Of a stretch of 64,000 bases of DNA, positions 52,436 through 60,828 are shown in pieces (position 1 is the stretch's first letter; the number at the start of each line of letters is the position of its first letter). The position numbers and the translations under genes were made by a program. The stretch covers positions 1,322,501 to 1,386,500 of the forward strand of contig NZ_CP146608.1 in NCBI RefSeq assembly GCF_037113415.1, written 5' to 3'. Source of the DNA: Devosia sp. XK-2 (GTDB lineage: Bacteria; Pseudomonadota; Alphaproteobacteria; Rhizobiales; Devosiaceae). The notes beneath the pieces were generated by a model. It was not told where the DNA came from. It saw only the letters and a program-made list of their open reading frames with translations, and searched no databases.

Positions 52436-53382
52436 TGGAACTTCTGATGACGGTCTTGTCGGCGACGTTCTTTGTGACCGTGATCCGCACCACGACACCC
52501 TTGCTTTTCGCCACTCTGGGCGGGCTGATTTCCGACCTGTCCGGCGCGCTCAATGTTGCGCTTGAAGGTATGATGCTGATCGCCTGCCTGACCGCCGTGA
52601 TCGTCTCCGTCTATGCGCCCTGGTATGTGGCCGTGCTGTCCGGCGTTTGTGCCGGCGCCATGCTCGGCGCGCTGATGGCCCTGTTCCATTTGCGCTTTAA
52701 AGCCGACATCATCCTGGTCGGCTTCGCGGTTAATATCCTTGCAACCGGTGGTACCGTTTTTGCCCTGTCTCAGGCGACGGGTGGAGACAAAGGTACTTCA
52801 ATCAATCTTCCCTCCAAGGCTATCCCGGCCGTCGATCTGTCCTTCCTATCAGCCATTCCGGGCATCGGCCCGCTGCTCAAAAGCCTGCTGTCGGGCCATT
52901 CGCTGCTCTCCTGGCTGGCTTTGCTGATGGTCTTCGGGGTCTGGTATTTCCTCTATCGCACGCCCTATGGCCTTTGGCTGCGTGGCGTCGGCGAATATCC
53001 GGCTGCGCCCGAGGCGGCCGGCGTGCCGGTCAACACGGTCCGCGCCTGGGGATTGGTTGCATCCGGCGCACTTGCCGGCCTGGGCGGAGCCCAGCTCGCA
53101 ATGTTCAACTATATCGGCTTTACCAGGGACATGACGGCTGGCCGCGGCTTTATCGCCCTGGGCGCCGTACTGCTAGGTGCTCGCCACCCGGTCGGCGCAA
53201 TGTTGGCGGCGCTGTTGTTCGGCATCTTCGAAGCGCTGGCAATCGTCATGCCCAATCTCTTCAACTGGATACCGGGCGAGATCATCCAGACCATTCCGTT
53301 CGTGGTTACGGTCCTGGCGCTGGTTCTGTTCAGCTACCGTGCACAGCGGGCCCGGCAACTGCGTACGCTGAGCAAGATATGA
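52432..53382 (+). CDS. Nucleoside ABC transporter permease 2
   Basis: The 316-residue permease is the partner of the preceding one (YufQ/NupC type). It has RTTTPLLFATLGGLISDLSGALNVALEGMMLIA, split here at about residues 20-50, the family GLW-type motif YGLWLRGVGEYPAAPEAAGVPV and the GRGFIALGAVLLGARHPVGAM stretch near residues 225-245. About eight helices are visible. It overlaps the deaminase start by four bases. Confidence 0.94.
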   Translation: MMELLMTVLSATFFVTVIRTTTPLLFATLGGLISDLSGALNVALEGMMLIACLTAVIVSVYAPWYVAVLSGVCAGAMLGALMALFHLRFKADIILVGFAVNILATGGTVFALSQATGGDKGTSINLPSKAIPAVDLSFLSAIPGIGPLLKSLLSGHSLLSWLALLMVFGVWYFLYRTPYGLWLRGVGEYPAAPEAAGVPVNTVRAWGLVASGALAGLGGAQLAMFNYIGFTRDMTAGRGFIALGAVLLGARHPVGAMLAALLFGIFEALAIVMPNLFNWIPGEIIQTIPFVVTVLALVLFSYRAQRARQLRTLSKI

Positions 53383-55241
53383 GCCTGCCCGACGACCTGG
53401 TCCTCTCATCAGCCGATGAGGTCAAAATCCGCCAGCACCTGCTGCTGGTTTCCTTGGGCAAAAGGCCGGCCGATCTCGCCATCGAGGTTGGTCGCCTCCT
53501 GGCCGTGCATGCCAATGAGTGGCTGGAAGGGCAGGAGATTGTCATTGCGGGTCGGCGCATCGCCTATATCGGCCCCATCGGCTCCTATCGCGGCGATGTC
53601 AAAAAGCGCGTTTCTTACCCGGACCTCTCGGCCGTCCCAGGCTTTGGTGAAGTCCACAAACACATTGAATCCACCCATCTGACGCCCGAATTCGAGGCGG
53701 AACTGGTCTTGCCGCGGGGCAATACCTGGACCTGCGAGGCCAGCCACGAATTCGCCAATGTGAACGGCCCCAAGAACATTGAATTCTGGGAAAAGGCGCG
53801 GCGCGCCGGTTCTCCGCTCAAGATCTTTATTCAGCCCGGCTCGGCCGTGCCGCCCAGCGCATGGGAACAATCGGGTGGCTACTATGGTTACGGCGAGCAA
53901 AAGCAGTTTCTCGCTGAAGCCCTCTCCGTCACCAGCCTCGATGAAGTCATGGACTGGCCCTCGGTCTGGGACCCGTCAAACCCCGGCTATGCCCGTATGT
54001 GGGGGATGATCGGGGCCACCTTCGAAATGCGCGGTGTTGTGGAAGGCCATGGTTCGGGCCTCACCGACCCGCACGATATTTCTGCGTTTGCGGCAGCAGG
54101 CCTTTCTTCAGACCACGAGGTCTGGGCGCTGGATGAGGCATGGGATCGGCTCATGCGTGGCCTGTTCACCGAACTGCGGCCATTCTCCTACGACGCCATC
54201 ATTCCCGGTCTGATCGAGAGGGGGCTGAAGGATTGGTCGAATATCGCCTTTACCACCGACGACCGCAGCGCCACCGACACACTCAAGGATGGCGCAGCCG
54301 ATCACAATGTCCGCCATGCCATTCATTATGGTCTTGCGCCCGAAATCGCCATCCAATGTGCCACCATCAACCCTGCGCGCCATATGCGCATCGATCAATG
54401 GGTCGGTTCGATCACGCCAGGCCGCTACGCCGATATCGTGCTGCTGCGCGATGTCGAAGCGGTCGATATCGCTCATGTTTATGCCGATGGCCAATTGGTG
54501 TCCGAGAACAAGAGCTATATCGGACCGGATATGCGCATCAACTGGCCCGATTGGGCCAGTGGCACCATTAATATCGGTCGCGAATTGACGGCCGTCGACT
54601 TCGCGATCAAGGCCGACCCCGGCCGTGAGACCATGCAGGCCGCCATTCTGCGACCCTTCCATTGGAACGAGGATTTCCTGGTCGAGCAATTGCCAGTCAT
54701 TGACGGCGAAGTTCAGCGCGCTCCGGAAAGGCTCATAACCAAGTGGTCCATGATTGATCGCTATCGCGGCGATGGCGCGGTGGCATCCATGTTCTGGATC
54801 GGTGTCGGTCCCTCCGACCCCGAGACCGCGCTGTGCTGTTCGGTCGCCCACGACAGCCACAACATCTGGTGCATTGGCTCGTCCGATGCGGCCATGGCCA
54901 AGGCGGTCAACCGCCTTGCCGAAATCGATGGAGGCTGGGTACTGGTGCATCGAGGCGAGGTGGTCGCCGAAGTGCGGCTCGAAATTGCCGGGCTCATGAC
55001 CGCGCGCCCCGCCGACGCCTTCGATGAGGACATGCAGGCCTTTCTCTCCCGCGCGGCTGAGGTGGACTGGGTCTACGCACCCGCGGCCATGAATCGATGG
55101 AAACCCGGCTTTCCTGAATTCCTGATCTTTGCCACGCTCACATGTGCGCCTTGGCGTTGGGTGCTTGTCGCCCCTTCCGCGCTTTGCCCGGAGGGTTTTG
55201 TGAATGTACAAACCGGCGAGACGCACAGGATCGTCTGGTAG
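53379..55241 (+). CDS. Adenine deaminase-family amidohydrolase (copy 2)
   Basis: The 620-residue protein is a full-length paralogue of the enzyme at 40298. Both share SAVPGFGEVHKHIES, GNTWTCEASHEF-type sequence, MDWP.VW, TTDDRSA-type metal-site sequence, HNVR.A and the C-terminal TLTCAPWRWVLVAPS. It is the last gene of the BMP-transporter operon and should act on adenine or a related aminopurine released by the nucleoside hydrolase. The ATG overlaps the permease stop. Differences between the copies are spread through the protein, suggesting an old duplication or separate acquisition, not a recent copy. Confidence 0.88.
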   Translation: MSLPDDLVLSSADEVKIRQHLLLVSLGKRPADLAIEVGRLLAVHANEWLEGQEIVIAGRRIAYIGPIGSYRGDVKKRVSYPDLSAVPGFGEVHKHIESTHLTPEFEAELVLPRGNTWTCEASHEFANVNGPKNIEFWEKARRAGSPLKIFIQPGSAVPPSAWEQSGGYYGYGEQKQFLAEALSVTSLDEVMDWPSVWDPSNPGYARMWGMIGATFEMRGVVEGHGSGLTDPHDISAFAAAGLSSDHEVWALDEAWDRLMRGLFTELRPFSYDAIIPGLIERGLKDWSNIAFTTDDRSATDTLKDGAADHNVRHAIHYGLAPEIAIQCATINPARHMRIDQWVGSITPGRYADIVLLRDVEAVDIAHVYADGQLVSENKSYIGPDMRINWPDWASGTINIGRELTAVDFAIKADPGRETMQAAILRPFHWNEDFLVEQLPVIDGEVQRAPERLITKWSMIDRYRGDGAVASMFWIGVGPSDPETALCCSVAHDSHNIWCIGSSDAAMAKAVNRLAEIDGGWVLVHRGEVVAEVRLEIAGLMTARPADAFDEDMQAFLSRAAEVDWVYAPAAMNRWKPGFPEFLIFATLTCAPWRWVLVAPSALCPEGFVNVQTGETHRIVW

Positions 55242-55376
55242 GCTCCAGGGTTCGCAAGCGAGCCCTTGGCAGGCCTGATAACCATGCGCTCCAAGTTTTC
55301 CTGCGGACGGGACGGGGGCGATCCGACTCTGATCGAGATTGTCCCCCAAAATTGCTCCGTTGCCTCGGTTGATTTT

Positions 55377-55403
55377 TTAAGGTGAGTAAAGTAGTCACCT
55401 TAA
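55377..55403 (+). promoter_or_regulatory. Iron-responsive RirA/IRO-type box before the imelysin operon
   Basis: TTAAGGTGA-N9-TCACCTTAA is a perfect nine-base inverted repeat. Its core TGA-N9-TCA equals the rhizobial iron-responsive operator bound by RirA. It lies 23 bases before the imelysin ATG, placed to repress the operon when iron is plentiful. Confidence 0.75.
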
Positions 55404-55426
55404 TCAATGTGAACTGGAGGATTTCA

Positions 55427-56692
55427 ATGACCTTTTCATTCGGCGCGCGCTCGTTTCGCGGCCTGGCACTTGCGCTCTCGCTTTCTGTGGCTCCGGTTGC
55501 CGCGTTTGCTGCCACACCCAGCGACGCGGAAGTGCTTAGCACCTATGCTGATATTGCCCTGGCTGGTTATGAGGACTCACTGCAAACGGCAAAACTGCTC
55601 GATGCGGCAATCGATGCCCTGATCGCAAATCCCAGCAAGGAAACACTTGAGGCCGCTCGCGCCGCCTGGAAGGCAGCGCGCCTGCCTTATCAGCAGACCG
55701 AAGCTTTTCGCTTCGGCAACCCTATCGTCGATGAATGGGAGGGCCGCGTGAATGCCTGGCCGCTGGATGAGGGCCTGATCGACTATGTCGCAGCCAGCTA
55801 TGGCACGGAAAGCGACAGCAACGCTCTTTATGTCGCCAATGTCATTGCCAATCCTAAGATCAGCATCGACGGCGTTGAAGTGGACGCCAGCGAAATCACG
55901 CCGGACTTGTTGCAGGAGCAGTTGCAGGAAGCGGCCGGCGTCGAGTCCAACGTGGCGACCGGCTATCACGCTATCGAGTTCCTGCTCTGGGGGCAGGACC
56001 TGAACGGAACCGATCCTGGCGCGGGCGAGCGAGCCTTCATTGACTATTCGACTGCCGACAATGCAGACCGCCGGGCGGCCTATCTCAAGGCCGCATCAAC
56101 CCTTCTTGTCAGCGATATCGAGGAGATGGTTGCCAATTGGGAGGAGGGCGGCGCGGCACGCGAGGCTTTGCCGGAATTGGGTCTTTCCGCAATTCTGACC
56201 GGGATGGGTTCTCTGAGCTTTGGTGAACTGGCGGGCGAGCGAATGAAGCTCGGCCTGCTGCTGCACGATCCCGAGGAAGAGCACGATTGCTTCTCCGACA
56301 ATACACACGTCTCGCATCTGCAGGACGCGCGCGGCATCCAGAACGTCTATCTGGGCCGCTATGTCCGCATCGACGGCTCGGTCGTCGAAGGCCCCTCGAT
56401 GTCAGATGTGATTGCTGAGCGGGATCAGGCGCTGGACGCGGAAATCAAGGGCCTGCTTGAGGATACGCTGACCAAGATGCAGGTGATGGCCGACCGTGCC
56501 GAGGCGATAGAGGCTTATGACCAGCAAATCGGTGAAGGCAATAGCGAAGGCAATGCAGTGGTGCAGGCGGCCATTGATGGTCTCATTGCGCAGACCCGTG
56601 GTATCGAACGCGCCGTGGCCCTGCTCGAACTGGACAATGTGACGATTGAGGACAGCGACTCGCTTTCCAATCCGGACGCCGTCTTCGAGTAG
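55427..56692 (+). CDS. Imelysin-like iron-regulated protein (peptidase M75 family)
   Basis: The 421-residue protein has a Sec signal peptide ending near residue 29 (AAFAATPS) and an imelysin domain (about residues 35-420). The signature GxHxxE is present as GYHAIEFLLWGQD (about residues 181-193), the presumed iron-binding site. FRFGNPIVDEWEGRVNAWPL and the CFSDNTHVSH region are also typical of periplasmic iron-regulated imelysins. The ATG at 55427 follows GGAGG. It heads a four-gene operon with a di-haem oxidoreductase, a second imelysin and a DUF1513 protein, a known iron-regulated set. Confidence 0.92.
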   Translation: MTFSFGARSFRGLALALSLSVAPVAAFAATPSDAEVLSTYADIALAGYEDSLQTAKLLDAAIDALIANPSKETLEAARAAWKAARLPYQQTEAFRFGNPIVDEWEGRVNAWPLDEGLIDYVAASYGTESDSNALYVANVIANPKISIDGVEVDASEITPDLLQEQLQEAAGVESNVATGYHAIEFLLWGQDLNGTDPGAGERAFIDYSTADNADRRAAYLKAASTLLVSDIEEMVANWEEGGAAREALPELGLSAILTGMGSLSFGELAGERMKLGLLLHDPEEEHDCFSDNTHVSHLQDARGIQNVYLGRYVRIDGSVVEGPSMSDVIAERDQALDAEIKGLLEDTLTKMQVMADRAEAIEAYDQQIGEGNSEGNAVVQAAIDGLIAQTRGIERAVALLELDNVTIEDSDSLSNPDAVFE

Positions 56693-56708
56693 GCGCCCTG
56701 TGTTCTGG

Positions 56709-56732
56709 CGACCCGGGCCACGGCCCGGGTCG
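56709..56732. repeat. GC-rich palindrome between the imelysin and DHO genes
   Basis: CGACCCGGGCC, a two-base loop and GGCCCGGGTCG form a perfect 11-base-pair stem. No T tract follows. It belongs to the family of short GACCCGGG-type intergenic palindromes common in alphaproteobacteria and may stabilise the first gene's mRNA. Confidence 0.7.
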
Positions 56733-56750
56733 GTTGGGGTTTGATGTTCT

Positions 56751-58262
56751 ATGCAGTTTCGTTTCACCTTTGCGCTGATCGCCCTTCTTTCGGGGGGCAT
56801 GGTGTTTGCGGAAGATTTGGGCACGCGCACCGATGTGAACGGCGACGATCTTGCGCGCGTTCGATCTGTCACCGCGCTCACGACGGATTTTTCGAAACCC
56901 GAGAACTTCGAAACCAATCCCGCCGGGAAGGGCACGACTCGTTTCTCGGTCAACCAGGACTCGTTCAGCCACTTCCTGGACAATCTCAGCTTTGAACAGG
57001 AGGAAAAGTTCAAGCTGGGCAATGCTCTGTTCCGCAAGATTTGGGTGAGTTCGCCCAGTTCCACCCAGGCATCCGACGGTCTTGGGCCACTCTTCAACGC
57101 GCGCGGCTGCCAAAGTTGCCACATTAAGGACGGGCGCGGTCACCCGCCCTTTGAGGGGCAGGCAGAAAATGTCTCTATGTTCCTGCGCCTATCCGTACCA
57201 CCAGGGGAAAACGATCCTCGTCCCACAGTGGACGGTGTACGGGCCGGCGTGGTTGGCGATCCTGTCTATGGCACCCAATTGCAGGATTTCGCCGTGCCGG
57301 GTCTACCGGCCGAGGGGCGCATGGTGATCGACTATGTCGATCTGCCGGTAACACTCGGCGACGGGAACCAGGTCGTTCTCCGGTCGCCGACCTATTCCGT
57401 AGCCGACCTGGCCTATGGCCCGCTGGCTGACGATGTCATGCTCTCGCCGCGCATGGCCAATCCAATGATCGGATTGGGGCTGGTCGAAGAAATCCCGCCC
57501 GAGGACATATTGGCCAATGCCGATCCCGATGATGCGGACGGCGACGGCATTTCGGGCCGGCCAAACTGGACGATAGCGCCGGAGACGAACACGCTCGCTC
57601 TTGGACGCTTCGGCTGGAAGGCGGGCATGGCGACCATTCGCAGCCAATCCGCTGCTGCCTTTGCCGGCGATATCGGCATATCCACGCCCTTGGTCGACAA
57701 ACCCTATGGCGATTGCACCGATGCGCAGTCCGATTGCCTGGCGCTCCCGACCGGCGAGCAATCCAGGCTCGGGCCGACCGAAGCGCCATCGCCTGTGCTG
57801 GATCTTGTGACCTTCTACGCACAGACGCTTGGTGTGCCCGAACGGCGCAATGTGGGCGATCCTCGGGTTCTCGCCGGCAAGGCCGCTTTCTACCAGGCCG
57901 GTTGCGCAAGTTGCCACATACCCAAATTCGTCACCAGTCGCGATGCGGAAAACCCGGCGCATCGCTTCCAACTGATCTGGCCCTATTCCGATTTCCTGCT
58001 GCACGACATGGGGGAGGGGCTGGCAGATCACCGACCCGAAGGTCAGGCCGACGGCTTCGAATGGCGCACGCCGCCGCTATGGGGGATTGGCCTGACCGAG
58101 GCGGTTTCCGGCCACACCTTCTTCCTGCATGATGGGCGGGCGCGCAATCTGGCCGAAGCCATCCTCTGGCATGGCGGCGAGGCGCAGGCGGCACGGGACG
58201 CGTTTGCCGGAATGAATGCGCAGACACGACAAGACCTTATTGTGTTTCTGGAGTCCCTTTGA
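56751..58262 (+). CDS. Di-haem oxidoreductase (DUF1111, DHOR)
   Basis: The 503-residue periplasmic protein has a signal peptide ending near residue 20 (GMVFAED) and two c-type haem motifs: CQSCH (residues 120-124) and CASCH (385-389). The C-terminal part, with HDMGEGLADHRPEG and TPPLWGIGLTEAVSGHTFFLHDGR, carries conserved His residues. The layout matches the DUF1111 thiol/di-haem oxidoreductase family that accompanies imelysins, probably handling electron transfer or iron redox in uptake. Its stop overlaps the next start (TGATG). Confidence 0.9.
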   Translation: MQFRFTFALIALLSGGMVFAEDLGTRTDVNGDDLARVRSVTALTTDFSKPENFETNPAGKGTTRFSVNQDSFSHFLDNLSFEQEEKFKLGNALFRKIWVSSPSSTQASDGLGPLFNARGCQSCHIKDGRGHPPFEGQAENVSMFLRLSVPPGENDPRPTVDGVRAGVVGDPVYGTQLQDFAVPGLPAEGRMVIDYVDLPVTLGDGNQVVLRSPTYSVADLAYGPLADDVMLSPRMANPMIGLGLVEEIPPEDILANADPDDADGDGISGRPNWTIAPETNTLALGRFGWKAGMATIRSQSAAAFAGDIGISTPLVDKPYGDCTDAQSDCLALPTGEQSRLGPTEAPSPVLDLVTFYAQTLGVPERRNVGDPRVLAGKAAFYQAGCASCHIPKFVTSRDAENPAHRFQLIWPYSDFLLHDMGEGLADHRPEGQADGFEWRTPPLWGIGLTEAVSGHTFFLHDGRARNLAEAILWHGGEAQAARDAFAGMNAQTRQDLIVFLESL

Positions 58263-59344
58263 TGCGCAGCTTGCTCATTTTCGTGGCGCTGCTCGGCATG
58301 GCTGCCCCGGCCGCTGCTCGGACATTGCCCAGGCCCGAAGCGGTCGAGGCCGTGCTGCAAGCAGCGGTGACCGATGTGATCAGACCCGGCATGCAGCGCT
58401 TCCAGGCCACCAGCGAGGAAATGGTCGATACTCTGGAGACCCTTTGCGCCGCGCCGGCGCCGGATGCCCTGGCAAGCTCACGGCGGATTTTTGAGACCGT
58501 GGTCGCAGCCTATGGCGGAATAGATTTCCTGCGCTTGGGTCCGCTGCTGGAAGAGAACCGCGCCGATCGCCTGCTGTTCTGGCCGGATCGGCGCAGCATC
58601 GGCCTGCGTCAGGTTCAGGCCATTCTCGCCGAAGAGGATGCATCTGCGACCCAATTGACGGCCCTGCAGGACAAGAGCGTAGCCGTACAGGGTTTGGGGG
58701 CGCTTGAATTCGTTCTCTACGGAACGGGCTCAGACGGCCTGACGGACCCTGCTGGAGCGTTTCGTTGTGCCTATGGCCGCACCATCGCCGCCAATATAGC
58801 CCAGATCGCGGGCGAGTTGGTGACCGATTGGAACGCAACGGGCGGCGTAGCCGATCACCTCACATCGCCCCATCCGGACTATGCCGACTATCGCACGACA
58901 GTGGAAGCCATGGAGGAGGTGGTAGGACTTGTCGCCCATGGCGCTGAAACGCTGCGCGACCGCCATCTTAAGCCGTTCCTGGCAGGTCCTGAAAAGGCCG
59001 CGTCGCCCAAGCTTGCGGTGTTTTGGCGTTCGGGACTGACCCTGGTTTTTGTGCGCGCCAATATTGAAGCCATGCACGCGCTTGCCGTGCCAACCGGCCT
59101 GACCCGGGCGGTGGATGAGAAGGATAAATGGCTCGTCAGTTCGGTCGATTTCGAGTTTCGCAACGCGTTGCGGGCGCTCGACGGCGTAACATTGCCCCTG
59201 GCCGAGGCGCTGGACAATCAGGAGCAGGCCGCGGCGCTGGACTATCTGGTTCTCGTGACCGGTGCGCTCCAATCGGTCGTTGGCGAGCAATTGTCGGCTG
59301 CCCTGGGGCTCAGCGTCGGCTTTTCCTCACTCGACGGGGATTGA
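58262..59344 (+). CDS. Second imelysin-like protein, signature His missing
   Basis: The 360-residue protein has a signal peptide ending AAAARTLP (about residue 20) and an imelysin-like helical domain: the family's RILETV-type helix, FWPDRRSIGLRQVQAIL and LGALEFVLYGTG. The signature region that reads GYHAIEFLLWG in the first imelysin is GLGALEFVLYG here, so the metal-ligand His of GxHxxE is replaced by Gly. The start overlaps the DHO stop (TGATG). A partner or structural role in place of iron binding is possible. Confidence 0.85.
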   Translation: MRSLLIFVALLGMAAPAAARTLPRPEAVEAVLQAAVTDVIRPGMQRFQATSEEMVDTLETLCAAPAPDALASSRRIFETVVAAYGGIDFLRLGPLLEENRADRLLFWPDRRSIGLRQVQAILAEEDASATQLTALQDKSVAVQGLGALEFVLYGTGSDGLTDPAGAFRCAYGRTIAANIAQIAGELVTDWNATGGVADHLTSPHPDYADYRTTVEAMEEVVGLVAHGAETLRDRHLKPFLAGPEKAASPKLAVFWRSGLTLVFVRANIEAMHALAVPTGLTRAVDEKDKWLVSSVDFEFRNALRALDGVTLPLAEALDNQEQAAALDYLVLVTGALQSVVGEQLSAALGLSVGFSSLDGD

Positions 59345-59346
59345 TC

Positions 59347-60438
59347 ATGTGGCATCGGCGCGCCTTCCTCAAATCGGCCGGAGCCGGTTTTCTCGCTGGC
59401 CTCGCGCCGCGCCAGCTTCTGGCACTTGACCGAAATGAGCTGGTTTTTGCCAGCGCGGTCCGCAGGGAAAGCGGCCAATATGGCGCTGTGCTGTTGGGGG
59501 AGCGCGGGGACATTGTCTCGATTATCGATCTGCCCGACCGCGGTCACGACATCACTTTCAGTCGCGAGGCTGGGCGCGGTGTTGTCTTTGCCCGCCAGCC
59601 GGGCACCTTTGCGGTCGTCTTTGATCCGGAGGGTCGGGAGGCTCCCAAGACGCTGACTAGTGCGGAAGGCCGGCACTTTTTCGGTCACGGTGCATTCTCG
59701 CCCGACGGTCGCCTCCTCTACGCCACCGAAAGCGATTTCGAGGCCGCGCAGGGCGTCATCGGCATCTATGACGCCACAGACGATTACCGGCGGGTTGGCG
59801 AATTCTCCACCTATGGCACAGGTCCGCATGAAATGTTGCTTATGCCCGATGGCGTCACGTTCGTGGTGGCCAATGGCGGCATCGAAACCCATCCCGACTA
59901 TGGCCGGGCCGAGCTGAACCTTGAGACCATGGATCCGTCGGTTGTCTTCATCGACCGGCGCGACGGCCATCTCGTGGGGCAACTGCGACTTGATGCAGGC
60001 CTACATCAATTGTCCATCCGGCACATGGATATCGATGCGCGCGGACGCGTTTGGTTTGGGTGCCAATATAAGGGCGCACCGGGTGACACCCCTCAACTGG
60101 TTGGTTTTGCGACCATGGAAGGGGAGATCAGGCTGATGGAACTACCCGCCGACACTCTGATCGACCTGCGCAATTATGTCGGTTCGGTTGCCGCGTCCGC
60201 TGACGGGCACACAATCGCGATTTCTTCCCCCCAGGGCGACCGGCTGGTCGCCATCGACACTGAGCGCCAGCGCCCCATATTGGTTGAGGCGCTGCGCAGC
60301 GGTTGCGGGCTTGCCGCCGATCGGGCGGGGTTTGTGGCCACCAGCGGAACTGGCGAAATGATCGGCATAGCCGGTGCCGAACGGTCCCGACAGCAATTCG
60401 ATTTTCTTTTCGACAATCACATGCTCGGATTCGGCTGA
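59347..60438 (+). CDS. DUF1513 beta-propeller-like protein with Tat signal
   Basis: The 363-residue protein begins MWHRRAFLKSAGAGFLAGL, a twin-arginine signal, and continues as the DUF1513 family, predicted seven-bladed-propeller-like (FFGHGAFSPDGRLLYATESDF, TGPHEMLLMPDGVTFVVANGG, RRDGHLVGQLRLDAGLHQLSIRHMDID). The Tat motif suggests export of a folded, perhaps cofactor-containing protein. It is the fourth and last gene of the iron-regulated imelysin operon, two bases after the second imelysin stop. Confidence 0.88.
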   Translation: MWHRRAFLKSAGAGFLAGLAPRQLLALDRNELVFASAVRRESGQYGAVLLGERGDIVSIIDLPDRGHDITFSREAGRGVVFARQPGTFAVVFDPEGREAPKTLTSAEGRHFFGHGAFSPDGRLLYATESDFEAAQGVIGIYDATDDYRRVGEFSTYGTGPHEMLLMPDGVTFVVANGGIETHPDYGRAELNLETMDPSVVFIDRRDGHLVGQLRLDAGLHQLSIRHMDIDARGRVWFGCQYKGAPGDTPQLVGFATMEGEIRLMELPADTLIDLRNYVGSVAASADGHTIAISSPQGDRLVAIDTERQRPILVEALRSGCGLAADRAGFVATSGTGEMIGIAGAERSRQQFDFLFDNHMLGFG

Positions 60439-60714
60439 CCGCAGGGCCTGCCATCCCATCCGGTCGCGCCATGGTACGGCATTAGCGCCTTCCCAAACGC
60501 CTATACACACCATCGCGCAGAGCGCGCTGCCTCGTCGTGTGCCCCAAGCCTGCCAGCCGAAGTGCGAGGTCCCATCCGCAAAGTGTTGGTGACCACACAG
60601 CCGCCGGCCACGAAACCGGACGTGCCGAAGGCCAGAAGGCACCTGCTGTCCGCCGCTGCCTGGGCCGTGTGTCGCCTGGGGAAGCATGTCGGTTCCAGTC
60701 TTGCCTATTGCAAA
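60439..60714. other. Intergenic stretch with no gene seen
   Basis: Between the DUF1513 gene and the Zur-like box there is no frame with a ribosome-binding site or family similarity, and no good terminator. Open frames on both strands look like GC-bias shadows. The composition matches the neighbours, so a decayed gene cannot be excluded. Confidence 0.5.
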
Positions 60715-60731
60715 ATGTAATGTAATAACAT
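60715..60731 (+). promoter_or_regulatory. Zur-type box before zinT
   Basis: ATGTAAT-GTA-ATAACAT is a 17-base inverted repeat that fits the ATGTWAT/ATWACAT half-sites of alphaproteobacterial Zur boxes. It lies 98 bases before the zinT ATG, in an AT-rich patch of a GC-rich gap. Confidence 0.65.
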
Positions 60732-60828
60732 GACGTGTTGACAGTCGGTTCTGAACGTCCGTTACCGGCTGTGCCGGCGGACGACCTTCGCCGCGTCCCG
60801 CCGTAAAATTCCAACTGGAGAACAAGCA

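Noticed and set aside
40298-55241. The two adenine deaminase genes as the ends of a composite transposon or a recent duplication.
   Set aside because: The copies differ throughout their length and no flanking repeats or transposase genes accompany them.
55244-55268. A hairpin (CCAGGGTTCGC/GCGAGCCCTTGG) as the terminator of the nucleoside operon.
   Set aside because: The stem is imperfect and no T tract follows, so it was not listed as a terminator.
54108-55349. A 413-codon minus-strand frame opposite the second adenine deaminase.
   Set aside because: The plus-strand gene has complete family motifs; the antisense frame has none.
60439-60828. Several frames in the gap before zinT that might be a decayed gene.
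   Set aside because: No frame shows family similarity or a good start, and no known gene could be recognised by eye. The gap is reported as empty apart from the Zur-type box.
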